In this document: in pieces, positions 27,823-36,474 of the stretch | Position numbering within the stretch: position 1 is the first letter of the stretch | How the letters are laid out: each line of letters starts with the position of its first letter | Origin: JAIEPX01 sp963725255 | GTDB taxonomy: Bacteria; Pseudomonadota; Gammaproteobacteria; JAIEPX01 | Direction: 5' to 3' | Length of the DNA: 64,000 bases | Assembly: GCA_963725255.1 (NCBI GenBank) | Contig: CAVRXV010000001.1 | Span: 1-64,000 of the forward strand | Position numbers and translations under genes: made by a program | The notes under the pieces: model-generated | Told to the model about the DNA's origin: nothing | Seen by the model: the letters and a program-made list of their open reading frames with translations, nothing else | Databases searched by the model: none

Positions 27823-28647
27823 ATGCAAGCTCGTTATTTATCTATTGCGCTGTTTACAGCCAGTATAATAGGCGTTTCATCGGCATTTGCTATTCCAGCT
27901 TCAAAAAATGCCCAAACTAATCCAACTGTACAAACAGCACAACCTGCAAATCCGAGTAATGCTCTTACTAATCCTTCCGATCAAAATACCCAACCTGTCG
28001 ATATGAACAAAGTGAGTTTTTCAATTGGATACACCATGGGTTCAAATTTGATTGAACAATTTAAACAATTAAATCAAAGTGAATTACTCAAAGGTTTTCA
28101 ACAAGGCTTGTCGGGTGCACAACCTACAATTAGTAAAGAAGATATGCAACGACAGTTAATTAATTTTCAACGTCAAGCAATGCAACAACGATTTGAAGAT
28201 TTAAAAAAATTAGCGGATATCAATAAACAAGAAGGTGATAAATTTCTAGCAGAAAATAAATCAAAACCTGGTGTTACTGCCACAAAATCAGGTCTGCAAT
28301 ATAAAGTCTTAACAAAAGGAAATGGTCCTACGCCTAACGACACAGACAGAGTTTTTGTTAATTACTCTGGACGCTTAATTAATGGTGAAGTTTTCTCAAC
28401 GAGCCAAGAATTAGGTGATAAACCAGCGGCATTTACTTTAAATGGCGTAATTCCTGCTTGGAAAGAAGCCCTAAAATTAATGCCTAAAGGTTCAAAATGG
28501 GAAATTTATGTGCCTTCAGATTTAGCCTACGGTGCTCGTGGTACTCATGGCAAAATTGGTCCAAATGCGACATTAATTTTCACGATTGAACTGGTTGATG
28601 TTCAAAAAGCAAATGCTCAATCATCTGCTAACACAAGCAAGAGCTAA
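27823..28647 (+). CDS. mip: Mip-like FKBP peptidyl-prolyl isomerase
   Basis: Exported FKBP-type cis-trans prolyl isomerase of the Mip/FkpA group. A signal peptide (cleavage near SSAFA-IPAS, residue 24) is followed by a Gln/Asn/Thr/Pro-rich linker, an N-terminal dimerisation domain (VSFSIGYTMGSNL, LLKGFQQGLSG), a long connecting helix, and the FKBP domain (GLQYKVLTKGNG, VFVNYSGRLINGEVFSTS, GVIPAWKEALKLMPKGSKWEIYVPSDLAYG, LIFTIELVDV). The ATG at 27823 with AGGAGA 6 bases upstream is preferred over 27790. In Legionella the homologue promotes infection; here that is inference. The low-complexity linker after the signal peptide is longer than usual. Confidence 0.93.
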   Translation: MQARYLSIALFTASIIGVSSAFAIPASKNAQTNPTVQTAQPANPSNALTNPSDQNTQPVDMNKVSFSIGYTMGSNLIEQFKQLNQSELLKGFQQGLSGAQPTISKEDMQRQLINFQRQAMQQRFEDLKKLADINKQEGDKFLAENKSKPGVTATKSGLQYKVLTKGNGPTPNDTDRVFVNYSGRLINGEVFSTSQELGDKPAAFTLNGVIPAWKEALKLMPKGSKWEIYVPSDLAYGARGTHGKIGPNATLIFTIELVDVQKANAQSSANTSKS

Positions 28648-28663
28648 TTTTTTGTAATTCGGA

Positions 28664-28687
28664 GCGCGGGTGAGTTAACACCCGCGC
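28664..28687 (+). terminator. Hairpin after mip
   Basis: A 9-bp GC-rich stem GCGCGGGTG (28664-28672) with CACCCGCGC (28679-28687), loop AGTTAA, 17 bases after the mip stop. Only a weak T-rich tail follows (CTTAGTTTA), so termination may be modest, or the site may serve both convergent genes. Confidence 0.6.
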
Positions 28688-28726
28688 CTTAGTTTATCCC
28701 TATCCGATATTCTCAGATCTAGCCAA

Positions 28727-29407
28727 TTAAGCTCCCCTACTCTTCTCTGCTCTTTCTTTAATGTATTTTACATTGGTTTTGTAATTATTCGGGCTAGGCT
28801 CGGGATTGAGTGAATGTAACGTGAATTCAGTGATTTGATTTAGTACGTAATCAACGGCTTTATTTGCTGCTAATACGCCGCCGTAAGGTGTGTTTTGCGG
28901 GGCGATAATAGAAGTAATAAATGTTTGAGCTCTAATAACTTTATTATCTTGAGTGGTTAATATTTCAGCTTGAATTTTAAGTTGAACTTGACTTGGCTGC
29001 ACAGCAAAATTTTGTTGTAGTTCTATTAAATGAACTCTTAAAACAAATTGTGGATTAGAATTGTATTCATTACTCATAACAGCATTAAATCGACCAGTAT
29101 CGCGTAATTTTTGAACCAAAATCGGATGAATCATTTCTGCGGGAGGAGCTGCCCATTGGTTTAAGGCGAAATGGTTTAATTCATATCGTTTTTTTGAGTA
29201 AATCATTTTACGTGAATCATATCCAGTTACTGCAGTAGGTGTATTCACTATTAATGTGATTTCTTTTAATTTGTGAGTTGTTGCATGATAAACTCTATTA
29301 TGGGAAGAAAGGGTATAAGTTGATATATCGGGTGTTTTTTGTGGAGATAATAAACTACAACTACTTACAAAAATTAAACATATTAATGATATCAAGATTT
29401 GTTTCAT
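28727..29407 (-). CDS. PqiC-like lipoprotein of the MCE transport operon
   Basis: ABC-type transport auxiliary lipoprotein (DUF330 family). A lipoprotein signal peptide ends in FVSSC (Cys17), followed by the family elements YTLSS, LIVNTPTAVTGYDSRKMIY, LNHFALNQWAAPPAEMI, LVQKLRDTGRF. It would sit on the inner face of the outer membrane and receive lipid from the MCE protein. I use ATG 29407; the 29449 start would bury the signal. It is the last gene of the permease-ATPase-MCE-lipoprotein operon, 1 base after mlaD-like. Confidence 0.88.
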   Translation of the reverse strand: MKQILISLICLIFVSSCSLLSPQKTPDISTYTLSSHNRVYHATTHKLKEITLIVNTPTAVTGYDSRKMIYSKKRYELNHFALNQWAAPPAEMIHPILVQKLRDTGRFNAVMSNEYNSNPQFVLRVHLIELQQNFAVQPSQVQLKIQAEILTTQDNKVIRAQTFITSIIAPQNTPYGGVLAANKAVDYVLNQITEFTLHSLNPEPSPNNYKTNVKYIKERAEKSRGA

Positions 29408-29408
29408 G

Positions 29409-30272
29409 CTATTTCTCTCCTGGGCCTTTCGTAACTGGGGCTTTACCACGGATTAACATCGAAGGATTTTTATTTAATTCATCTGTTAACTCTTCGATAT
29501 TATCAAGCGAACGTTTAAATTTTAGAATCATCTGATCCGCAGCTGGTAAGGTTTGTTGTGATAAATTTTGGATGCTTTGTTTCCCTGCTATTAAGGAAGT
29601 CTCTAATTGAGACATTAATGCAGGTAATTTATCACTTGCTGTTGCGCTGTTATCGATTAATTTATTTAAAGATTTTAAAGTATCATCGATATTATGTGAG
29701 TTTTTCTCGAATGTAGCTGTGATTGAATCTAAATTTTTTAATATCTCTTTTATGGATGATCTATTTTCATTGCTTAATACCTCATTTAAATTTTTTGCAA
29801 CGGACGTGATATCTTCTGACATCGTTTGTACTGTTTGGTCGAGACGAAACAATAAAGATGGTTTTGAAATAATGACGGGATAATCTTCACCGGGAAGCTT
29901 TTTTAATTTTGGTGCGTTAACTTTTTCTGCGGTTAATCCTATAAACGTAATGCCTGTAATTCCTTGAGACATTAAGGATGAGCGAGTTGATTCGTTGATG
30001 GGTGTGCGATCTTGAATTTTTAAAAGCAATCGAACTTGTTGTGGATTATGGGGATTTAATTTAATTTTATCGACAAAACCAACCTCAACTCCATTGAATT
30101 TGACAGGGGCTTTTTCACTTAATCCTGAAACAGCTTCATCCATATAGGTGATGTAGCTATTATAACGATGGGTGCTATGAATTCCAGCAAGCCAAATCGT
30201 TGCACCGATTATAGCGAGCGTTAAGATGGTCATAAACAAACCAACGACGATGTAGTTAACTTTGGTATCCAT
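29409..30272 (-). CDS. MlaD-family MCE lipid-transport protein
   Basis: Substrate-binding MCE protein anchored by one N-terminal helix (YIVVGLFMTILTLAIIGATIWLAGI). The single MCE domain (about 38-115) shows VSGLSEKAPVKFNGVEVGFV and RSSLMSQGITGITFIGL. A long helical C-terminal region (about 150-260) resembles the tunnel-forming helices of MCE proteins. 287 aa. It belongs to the lipid-transport operon with the upstream ATPase and permease, but a 282-base gap with a repeat element separates it from the ATPase gene, so its expression may differ. Confidence 0.9.
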   Translation of the reverse strand: MDTKVNYIVVGLFMTILTLAIIGATIWLAGIHSTHRYNSYITYMDEAVSGLSEKAPVKFNGVEVGFVDKIKLNPHNPQQVRLLLKIQDRTPINESTRSSLMSQGITGITFIGLTAEKVNAPKLKKLPGEDYPVIISKPSLLFRLDQTVQTMSEDITSVAKNLNEVLSNENRSSIKEILKNLDSITATFEKNSHNIDDTLKSLNKLIDNSATASDKLPALMSQLETSLIAGKQSIQNLSQQTLPAADQMILKFKRSLDNIEELTDELNKNPSMLIRGKAPVTKGPGEK

Positions 30273-30344
30273 ACCTCAATCCTTTGTCCACACTTCAGTC
30301 CTTTGAGTACATTTTAGCAGCAATTCCTCATTATGGTAAATTAT

Positions 30345-30520
30345 TTGCATTCAAGGTGTTAGAAGATTTTCCTTCCGCGATGAGGGGTATTAGGGGAGAG
30401 AATCGTGATTCTCTCCCCTAAACAGATTAAAGGAGCATTTCTCGGTTTTAGAATCAACACCCCTTAATAGCGGGCATTGAGTGACCTAAACACCCAAAAT
30501 CCTTAACCGGGAGATGCTGA
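30345..30520. repeat. Long dispersed repeat element inside the MCE operon
   Basis: The 176-base element has three parts: AAGGTGTTAGAAGAT and CGCGATGAGGGG at the left (shared with 58930-58964), a perfect 13-bp hairpin AGGGGAGAGAATC/GATTCTCTCCCCT at 30392-30419 (imperfect at 58968-58994), and a right half shared with 2867-2936. The right half folds on itself imperfectly (AGCATTTCTCGG near 30434 with CCGGGAGATGCT near 30507). It sits in the gap between the MlaF-like and MlaD-like genes. Confidence 0.85.
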
Positions 30521-30554
30521 AGATTTCCCTTAATGTTAGCAGGCTATTATTTAA

Positions 30555-31340
30555 TTATCGAGCTGGGAGGCTCTTCATGCGATCTCGTATCTGCCCACGT
30601 GGTCCTTTAAAGTAGTTTTTGATGATAGGATTAGGATTATCGACGAGCTCGGCCATGGTTTGCTCTGCCAGCACTCTGCCCTCCCCTATAAAGGCTACTC
30701 GACTTGAAACGCCCCATAGCGAATCGAGGTCGTGACTTACCATCACAATAGTTAGATTAAGAGCTTCCTTCAAAGCTTTTATTAGTTCATCAAATTCGTC
30801 CGCACCTTGAGGGTCGAGTCCGGACGTGGGCTCGTCTAAAAAAAGTAACTCTGGATCTAGAGCAAGTGCGCGAGATAATGCAGCTCGTTTCAACATTCCA
30901 CCACTCAGTTCTCCGGGTAATTTATGAGCTGCATCTTCATGCAATCCAGTGAGCGCAATTTTCATCATCGCAATTTCAGTCAATAATGATGAACTTAATT
31001 GTGTGAATTCTTTCAAGGGAAATAATACATTTTCTAAGACAGTCAACGAGCTAAATAAAGCACCATGTTGAAATAACATTCCCCAACGATGTCGAACATG
31101 TTGAGCCTCTTTTACTGATGCATTAACTACATCAATTCCAAATACTTTAATTGTTCCGCTAGTTGGCTTTTGCAACATTAAAATGCTGCGTAAAAGTGTC
31201 GTTTTACCACTTCCACTACCACCCACAATGGCATAAAGTTCGTTTCGTTTAATTGTTAGATCAAGATTTTTGTGTACCCAATTACCACCAAGGAAATTAC
31301 AAAGTCCTCGAACTTCGATGATTGTTTCGTCGTTAATCAT
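30555..31340 (-). CDS. MlaF-family ABC ATPase
   Basis: Cytoplasmic ATPase powering an MCE lipid transporter. Walker A GGSGSGKTT (about 39-47), signature LSGGMLKRAALSRALA with the Mla-type Met, Walker B LLFLDEPTSGLDP and the switch His in VMVSHDLDS. About 261 aa. The ATG at 31340 overlaps the stop of the permease gene in TGATG, so translation is coupled. Confidence 0.93.
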   Translation of the reverse strand: MINDETIIEVRGLCNFLGGNWVHKNLDLTIKRNELYAIVGGSGSGKTTLLRSILMLQKPTSGTIKVFGIDVVNASVKEAQHVRHRWGMLFQHGALFSSLTVLENVLFPLKEFTQLSSSLLTEIAMMKIALTGLHEDAAHKLPGELSGGMLKRAALSRALALDPELLFLDEPTSGLDPQGADEFDELIKALKEALNLTIVMVSHDLDSLWGVSSRVAFIGEGRVLAEQTMAELVDNPNPIIKNYFKGPRGQIRDRMKSLPAR

Positions 31341-32467
31341 CAAAGACCTGCCCAGCTATAAAGTACGGAAAAAATCGCGTCTATGACGATGATTAAGAAA
31401 ATCGCTTGAACTACGCTCATCGTTGTGTGGATTCCGATACTTTCAGCGGTATAGCTCACTCTGAAACCTTGAAAGCAGCCGACTAAGGCAATTGCGATAC
31501 CGAATACCGGCGTTTTACCTAATCCGGTCCACAATGTTGTTGTATCGATGCTATCTGCAAAGCGTGATAAAAAATCTGTCGGGGTAATACCGAGCATGTT
31601 TCTTGCCATTATCATACTACCAAAAACAGCAAAAATATTTGACCAAATGGTTAAAAGAGGAATTGAGAGAATTGTACCTATCAATCGTGGGACGACAATT
31701 CGATTCAGAGGTGATAACCCTAAGGTTTTTAATGCATCAATTTCTTCGTTGACTTTCATTAATCCAATTTGAGCGGTAAATGATGAACCTGTACGACCAG
31801 CAACAATAATGGCTGTGATTAAAGGTCCGAATTCGCGTAAAATAGCCATACCTGATAAATCGACAATATAAATATTGGCACCATAAATTTCGAGTTGTCT
31901 TCCGAGTTGGTAGGTTAGAACGATGCCAACTAAAAATGAGAGCAAACCAATAATCGGCAGCGCATGATAGCCTGCGTCTTCTATAATTCGAAGAATGGCT
32001 TTGCCTTGAAATCGTCTAGCTCGACCGAAAAATCCGCGAATTACAATACTGACTTCGCCTACAAAAGATAAAAATTCTAGTGTTCCGACCACGCGCCTTA
32101 CAGTTTCTTTTCCTATGAACGAGAAAAAATTGTACTGTTCGACCGGTTGCTCTTGCACAGTGAGTGATGCCATTTTTTCTTGAAGTAATGAAAACAAATC
32201 AGCTTGTTGTTGGCTGAAATTTTTGAGCGTAGAGCTTATATTGGCTTGTTTGAGTTGATCAATGGTTCTATAAATTAACCACGCTCCACCACTATCCAAA
32301 TAGGAGAGTTCTCCACCATCGATGATAAGAGGAGATTTGACTTTTTTCAAAATGACGTTAATTTGGTGTTCGACATCGATTAGTTTTGCAACTCGCCAGT
32401 CACCTTGACAATAAAGGATACTTTTTTGCTCATCAAATCTGATCGAGTGGGCATTCATTGTTGTCAC
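31340..32467 (-). CDS. MlaE-family permease with N-terminal STAS-like domain
   Basis: Inner-membrane permease of an MCE transporter. Residues about 1-95 form a STAS-like domain (RVAKLIDVEHQINVILKK, LIIDGGELSYLDSGGAWLIY), which in E. coli is a separate protein (MlaB); here it is fused to the permease, a common variant. The permease part has the MlaE signature GRTGSSFTAQIGLMKVNEEIDAL and helices ALPIIGLLSFLVGIVLTYQ, FGIAIALVGCFQGF, and a C-terminal IFLIIVIDAIFSVLYSWAGL. 375 aa; first gene of the operon, 3 bases after ppiB. Confidence 0.92.
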   Translation of the reverse strand: MTTMNAHSIRFDEQKSILYCQGDWRVAKLIDVEHQINVILKKVKSPLIIDGGELSYLDSGGAWLIYRTIDQLKQANISSTLKNFSQQQADLFSLLQEKMASLTVQEQPVEQYNFFSFIGKETVRRVVGTLEFLSFVGEVSIVIRGFFGRARRFQGKAILRIIEDAGYHALPIIGLLSFLVGIVLTYQLGRQLEIYGANIYIVDLSGMAILREFGPLITAIIVAGRTGSSFTAQIGLMKVNEEIDALKTLGLSPLNRIVVPRLIGTILSIPLLTIWSNIFAVFGSMIMARNMLGITPTDFLSRFADSIDTTTLWTGLGKTPVFGIAIALVGCFQGFRVSYTAESIGIHTTMSVVQAIFLIIVIDAIFSVLYSWAGL

Positions 32468-32470
32468 AGG

Positions 32471-32971
32471 CTATTGTGAGTCTAGCATTTCAATAGATTG
32501 AATAATCACGTCTTCGACTGGTACATCGGCATGTCCAGCACGAGAAGTTGTTTGGACGAGGCTGATTTTGTTAACAACATCGATTCCGTTAACAATTTCA
32601 CCAAAAACACAATATCCCCACCCATCCTCTTGAGTTGATTTAAAATCCAGGAAATGATTGTCAGATACGTTGATAAAAAATTGTGAACTCGCTGAATGAG
32701 GATCCGAAGTACGTGCCATTGCAACGGTTCCAATTTTATTTTTCAATGATTTAGGCGCTTCATTTTGAATAGGTTCTTGGGTAGGTTTATGAATCATACC
32801 TTGCTCAAATCCACCGCCTTGGATCATAAACCCCTTAATAACTCGGTGAAAGATTGTCCCGTCATAAAAACCACTTTTGGCGTAGTTAATGAAGTTTTCA
32901 GCAGTTTTAGGCGTATTTTCTGTATCCAGTTTGATGGCGATATCGCCATAATTGGTGTGCATGAGAATCAT
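32471..32971 (-). CDS. ppiB: Cytoplasmic cyclophilin-type PPIase
   Basis: Prolyl isomerase of the PpiB type: FHRVIKGFMIQGGGFEQG, MARTSDPHSASSQFFINV, GWGYCVFGEIVNGIDVV contain the active-site Arg, Phe, Gln and aromatic residues. No signal peptide, so cytoplasmic. 166 aa with ATG 32971 after AAAGGATA. It is only 3 bases upstream of the MCE permease, so it probably shares its promoter. Confidence 0.96.
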   Translation of the reverse strand: MILMHTNYGDIAIKLDTENTPKTAENFINYAKSGFYDGTIFHRVIKGFMIQGGGFEQGMIHKPTQEPIQNEAPKSLKNKIGTVAMARTSDPHSASSQFFINVSDNHFLDFKSTQEDGWGYCVFGEIVNGIDVVNKISLVQTTSRAGHADVPVEDVIIQSIEMLDSQ

Positions 32972-33039
32972 GTCGTATCCTTTTGAAGTCCGAAGATTGC
33001 ATGGTAGCGCTGTCAGCTCCTTTGGTCAAGATCGACAGC

Positions 33040-33786
33040 CTATAGACTGAAGTCACATTCTAGGATACTTGAGGAGCCAACGTGGTAGTTTGTTAAGGAG
33101 ATAACCAGTGTTTCACGAAAGTTATTTCTTACGCTGGAGTCTTGATTATAACGATCCTCAGATATTGCCCGCACGCCTAATACTCCCAGTAAATTTTTAT
33201 CTTGTAAAATAGCTCTTAGTAATGCGCATTGAAAATTTTCAGTGTCTAACGTAATTTTATATTTACTTCCAAGATAACTTGTTTGCATTCGATTGAGCTC
33301 GTCAATTAAATAATTTAAACCTGCTACACGATTTTTTGAAAGAGTATTGAGCATACCCTCTAACAATTTACATCCTTGCTGATAGCCCTCCAATTTAGTA
33401 TCTAAGAGTGCAGAATGAATTGCATAACAAAGACACAAAACAGGATCATTAAAATCAAACACCGTTGGATAATCTTTGTCAAGTTGAGCCCTTTGAGAAT
33501 TAAGGTAGGCTTCCCCTTCACTATATGGGGCTTTGGGGTCAGTAATGCCTTTGAAAATCCACAATAACTCAGCGATAATTTTGTATTTATATTGATTCGT
33601 TTTATCTCTGCAAGTTTTGAAAGAATCTAAAACAGCCTGTAGTAAGATTTTTGGCTGATCAGATCTGTCTAGAGTGGTGGATCGATTGGGATTTTCTCGT
33701 CCCAGAAGTAGTTTTTGAACGTCAGCAATACTTAGCTCATCTATAGCTTCAAGTAGGGTTTTTTTTTCTGTAGAAAACTTATTCAT
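33040..33786 (-). CDS. Hypothetical protein, 248 aa, effector-like
   Basis: Not recognised. Predicted alpha-helical and soluble, without signal peptide; helices include KKTLLEAIDELSIADVQKLL near the start and QYKYKIIAELLWIFKGI in the middle. Single gene between ppiB and the AddB-like gene, on the minus strand. A -10-like TATAAA (minus strand, 33837-33832) preceded by TACAC resembles those before other orphan genes in this window. Confidence 0.65.
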   Translation of the reverse strand: MNKFSTEKKTLLEAIDELSIADVQKLLLGRENPNRSTTLDRSDQPKILLQAVLDSFKTCRDKTNQYKYKIIAELLWIFKGITDPKAPYSEGEAYLNSQRAQLDKDYPTVFDFNDPVLCLCYAIHSALLDTKLEGYQQGCKLLEGMLNTLSKNRVAGLNYLIDELNRMQTSYLGSKYKITLDTENFQCALLRAILQDKNLLGVLGVRAISEDRYNQDSSVRNNFRETLVISLTNYHVGSSSILECDFSL

Positions 33787-33831
33787 TTGATCACTCTGGC
33801 TTTGTTGTTCCTTGACTCACGTCAGCTGTCG

Positions 33832-33842
33832 TTTATAGTGTA
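33832..33842 (-). promoter_or_regulatory. -10 region of the 248-aa orphan gene
   Basis: On the minus strand GTACACTATAAAC contains a -10 box TATAAA 46 bases before the ATG. It matches the ACTATAAT core found before the genes at 53085 and 62197. Confidence 0.4.
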
Positions 33843-33897
33843 CCACAATTAACGCTATAGAGAACAGCCTTTCGTTCACTTGATTAGGATATAATGG

Positions 33898-36459
33898 ATG
33901 ACACTGGATCATCATTTTTTAACGGAGATAACCCCTGAAGATCTGGTTATTACAGCGAATCGACGCCTGGCAAGCCATTTGCAGCATCAATTCGAACAGG
34001 CTCAACGTGAACAAGATAAGGCTTGGTTGACACCTGCAATATTACCCCTATCAAACTGGTTAACGAATCTTTGGGCCCATTTGGGGAGGCCACAGCTATT
34101 GCTGGATTCAGTGACCAGGCTATGGGTTTGGCAAGGCATCCTAAAAGAATTCACTAACGAAGCTCCTTTATTGGATTACCAACGAGCGGCTGAGTTGGCT
34201 CAGGAAGCCTGGCAATACACTCATCAGTGGAAAATTCCTTATGCAAGCTTAGAAGAGTGTGAATATGAAGAAGTTAAGGTTTTTTTACAGTGGGCACGTG
34301 AATTTCAAAAACGTTGTGATGAAAATGCGTGGTGTGATGAAACTCTGTTGCCTGAACTGCTGTTAACCGCTCTACCCTCTTTACGTGATCACTGCCCCCA
34401 GCGACTTTACCTGGTTGGATTTGATACTGTGCCACCCGCCATTCAAATTTTTTTGGATGCGGTATCTTCTACAACAAAAATTATTATTCCTCAGCAACCC
34501 ATCTCGCAAGCAAGTACGAAAAGAATTGTTTTGAATGATCGTGATACAGAATTTCGACTATTAGCGCAGTGGGCAAAAAAAGCTTGGCTTGAAAATCCCC
34601 AACAACGATTGGGATGTATTGTTCCAGAACTGCTTTCCGATCGTATCAATGTGGAACGTGCTTTTTTTGAAGAATTTAAAGATGATGTTAACGAAGCCGT
34701 TAATATATCAGGTGGTGATTCATTGCTGAGTTTTTCACTGATACAAACACTGATAACGTTGCTCGAACTCATGAGTGGTCACTCTATACAACGATCAAAA
34801 CTAACGCCTCTACTTTTATCGCCTTATTTAAAAGGTGGCATTGATGAAAGGGATAAGCGTTCGATTTTAGACCGAGAATTAAGACGTTTTCATCATGAAG
34901 GATTCAAGCTGACTGAGTTGATTGGTCTGTTAAATAAAACGAACCTATGCCCAATATTATATTCCTTATTCAATTTTGAAAATTTGAGCGATATTTCTAG
35001 ACATCGATTCCCCAGTGAGTGGGCAAAGGTGATAAAAAATTGGCTTATCCATTTTGGATGGCCAGGCGAGCGCAATTTAACCAGTATTGAATATCAGTGT
35101 GTGAATAGTTTCCAGCAAAAACTACAGTATTATGCGGGTTTAGATGGAATTTTGAATAGCCATTCTTTCCAACAAGCTATCGATGTTCTGCGCGATTTAT
35201 TATCTAAAACACTGTTTCAGGCCCAATCCGATCATCACGCACCAATACAAGTGTTAGGGTTATTAGAAGCGAGTGGATTATTTTTTGATCAGGTGTGGAT
35301 TACTAGTATGAATGATGATACATGGCCACGCCCATCATCACCGAATCCATTTCTTCCTGTACAACTGCAACGTAAATTAGGTGTGCCTCGTTCGAGCAGC
35401 ACCCATGAACTGGAATATGCACGACGGATAATGCAGCGATTATCTCATTCAACCTCGCATCTTATTGCGAGTTATTCTCTTCAAAAGACTGAAGAACAAC
35501 GTGAATTATCTCCCAGTCCACTGATTTTGAATTTTACTGAAACATCTTTGAATCAACTTCAACTCGAACTCCCTACAGTGCCTATTGTTAATGCGCTCGT
35601 AGAAAATTGGGAGGATGATATTGCGCCACCTTTGCAATCTTCAGAAAAAATTAGAGGGGGTGCCACTATTTTACAACGGCAAGCTGAATGTCCATTTAGA
35701 GCCTTTGCAGAAATACGCTTAAATGCACAACCATTTGACGAAGTTGAACTGGGCTTATCACCTGCTGAACGAGGAAGTTTAGTGCATGCAGTGATGGCCG
35801 AAATATGGCGTGAATTAGGTAATAGCACAGAATTGCAACACATTAGCCAAGAAAATCTTAATAGTTTGATACAAAAAATTGTATCGAATATCGTGAATGA
35901 ATTAAACACACCACTACGCGATTTAGAAATGACCCGATTAATTAAGCTGGTGCAACAATGGTTAGCATTAGAAAAAACACGATCAGATTTCAGCGTAACT
36001 GCAATTGAGGAACCTTTTAGTTTTTCCATAGGAAAATTAAATTTACGACTACAAGTGGATCGAATTGATACTTTAAAAGATGGATCTCATATCATCATTG
36101 ATTACAAAACAGGAAGTCCTTCTCCACAAAGTTGGTTTGGTGAGCGTCCGGATGAACCTCAATTGCCACTTTATGCTCTTCACGATTCTGAGCGAATCAG
36201 GGGACTAGCGTTTGCACAAATTCGTGTTCAGAGTGTTAAATTTAATGGAATCACAGCAGAGGCAGGACAATTACCGAATGTCAAAGCCTCCCCTGCTCCC
36301 TGGGAAAATCTCTTAGAACAATGGGAAATTAACTTAACTGCCTTAGCCAATGATTTTTGTAATGGTAAATCAGTTGTTGATCCAAAAAAATATCCTACAA
36401 CCTGCCAGTACTGTCATCTTGCAGCAGTGTGTAGAATTAACGAAAAAGTGAGTGAATAA
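33898..36459 (+). CDS. AddB-like exonuclease with PD-(D/E)XK domain and Fe-S cysteines
   Basis: A probable DNA repair protein of the kind paired with UvrD/AddA-type helicases in many proteobacteria. The N-terminal two thirds form a degenerate helicase fold (TANRRLASHLQHQF, LYLVGFDTVPPAIQIFL, QVLGLLEASGLFFDQVWI). The C-terminal nuclease has VDRIDTLKDGSHIIIDYKTG (about 720-740) with its Asp-Asp-Lys set. Four Cys fit the AddB iron-sulphur pattern: Cys598 (AECPFRAF) and CxxCxxxxxC at 836, 839 and 845. 853 aa, intact, 15 bases ahead of its helicase partner. ATG 33898 is used; a TATAAT overlaps it (33890-33895), so the true start could be later. Confidence 0.88.
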   Translation: MTLDHHFLTEITPEDLVITANRRLASHLQHQFEQAQREQDKAWLTPAILPLSNWLTNLWAHLGRPQLLLDSVTRLWVWQGILKEFTNEAPLLDYQRAAELAQEAWQYTHQWKIPYASLEECEYEEVKVFLQWAREFQKRCDENAWCDETLLPELLLTALPSLRDHCPQRLYLVGFDTVPPAIQIFLDAVSSTTKIIIPQQPISQASTKRIVLNDRDTEFRLLAQWAKKAWLENPQQRLGCIVPELLSDRINVERAFFEEFKDDVNEAVNISGGDSLLSFSLIQTLITLLELMSGHSIQRSKLTPLLLSPYLKGGIDERDKRSILDRELRRFHHEGFKLTELIGLLNKTNLCPILYSLFNFENLSDISRHRFPSEWAKVIKNWLIHFGWPGERNLTSIEYQCVNSFQQKLQYYAGLDGILNSHSFQQAIDVLRDLLSKTLFQAQSDHHAPIQVLGLLEASGLFFDQVWITSMNDDTWPRPSSPNPFLPVQLQRKLGVPRSSSTHELEYARRIMQRLSHSTSHLIASYSLQKTEEQRELSPSPLILNFTETSLNQLQLELPTVPIVNALVENWEDDIAPPLQSSEKIRGGATILQRQAECPFRAFAEIRLNAQPFDEVELGLSPAERGSLVHAVMAEIWRELGNSTELQHISQENLNSLIQKIVSNIVNELNTPLRDLEMTRLIKLVQQWLALEKTRSDFSVTAIEEPFSFSIGKLNLRLQVDRIDTLKDGSHIIIDYKTGSPSPQSWFGERPDEPQLPLYALHDSERIRGLAFAQIRVQSVKFNGITAEAGQLPNVKASPAPWENLLEQWEINLTALANDFCNGKSVVDPKKYPTTCQYCHLAAVCRINEKVSE

Positions 36460-36474
36460 TGGAGATTATACAAT

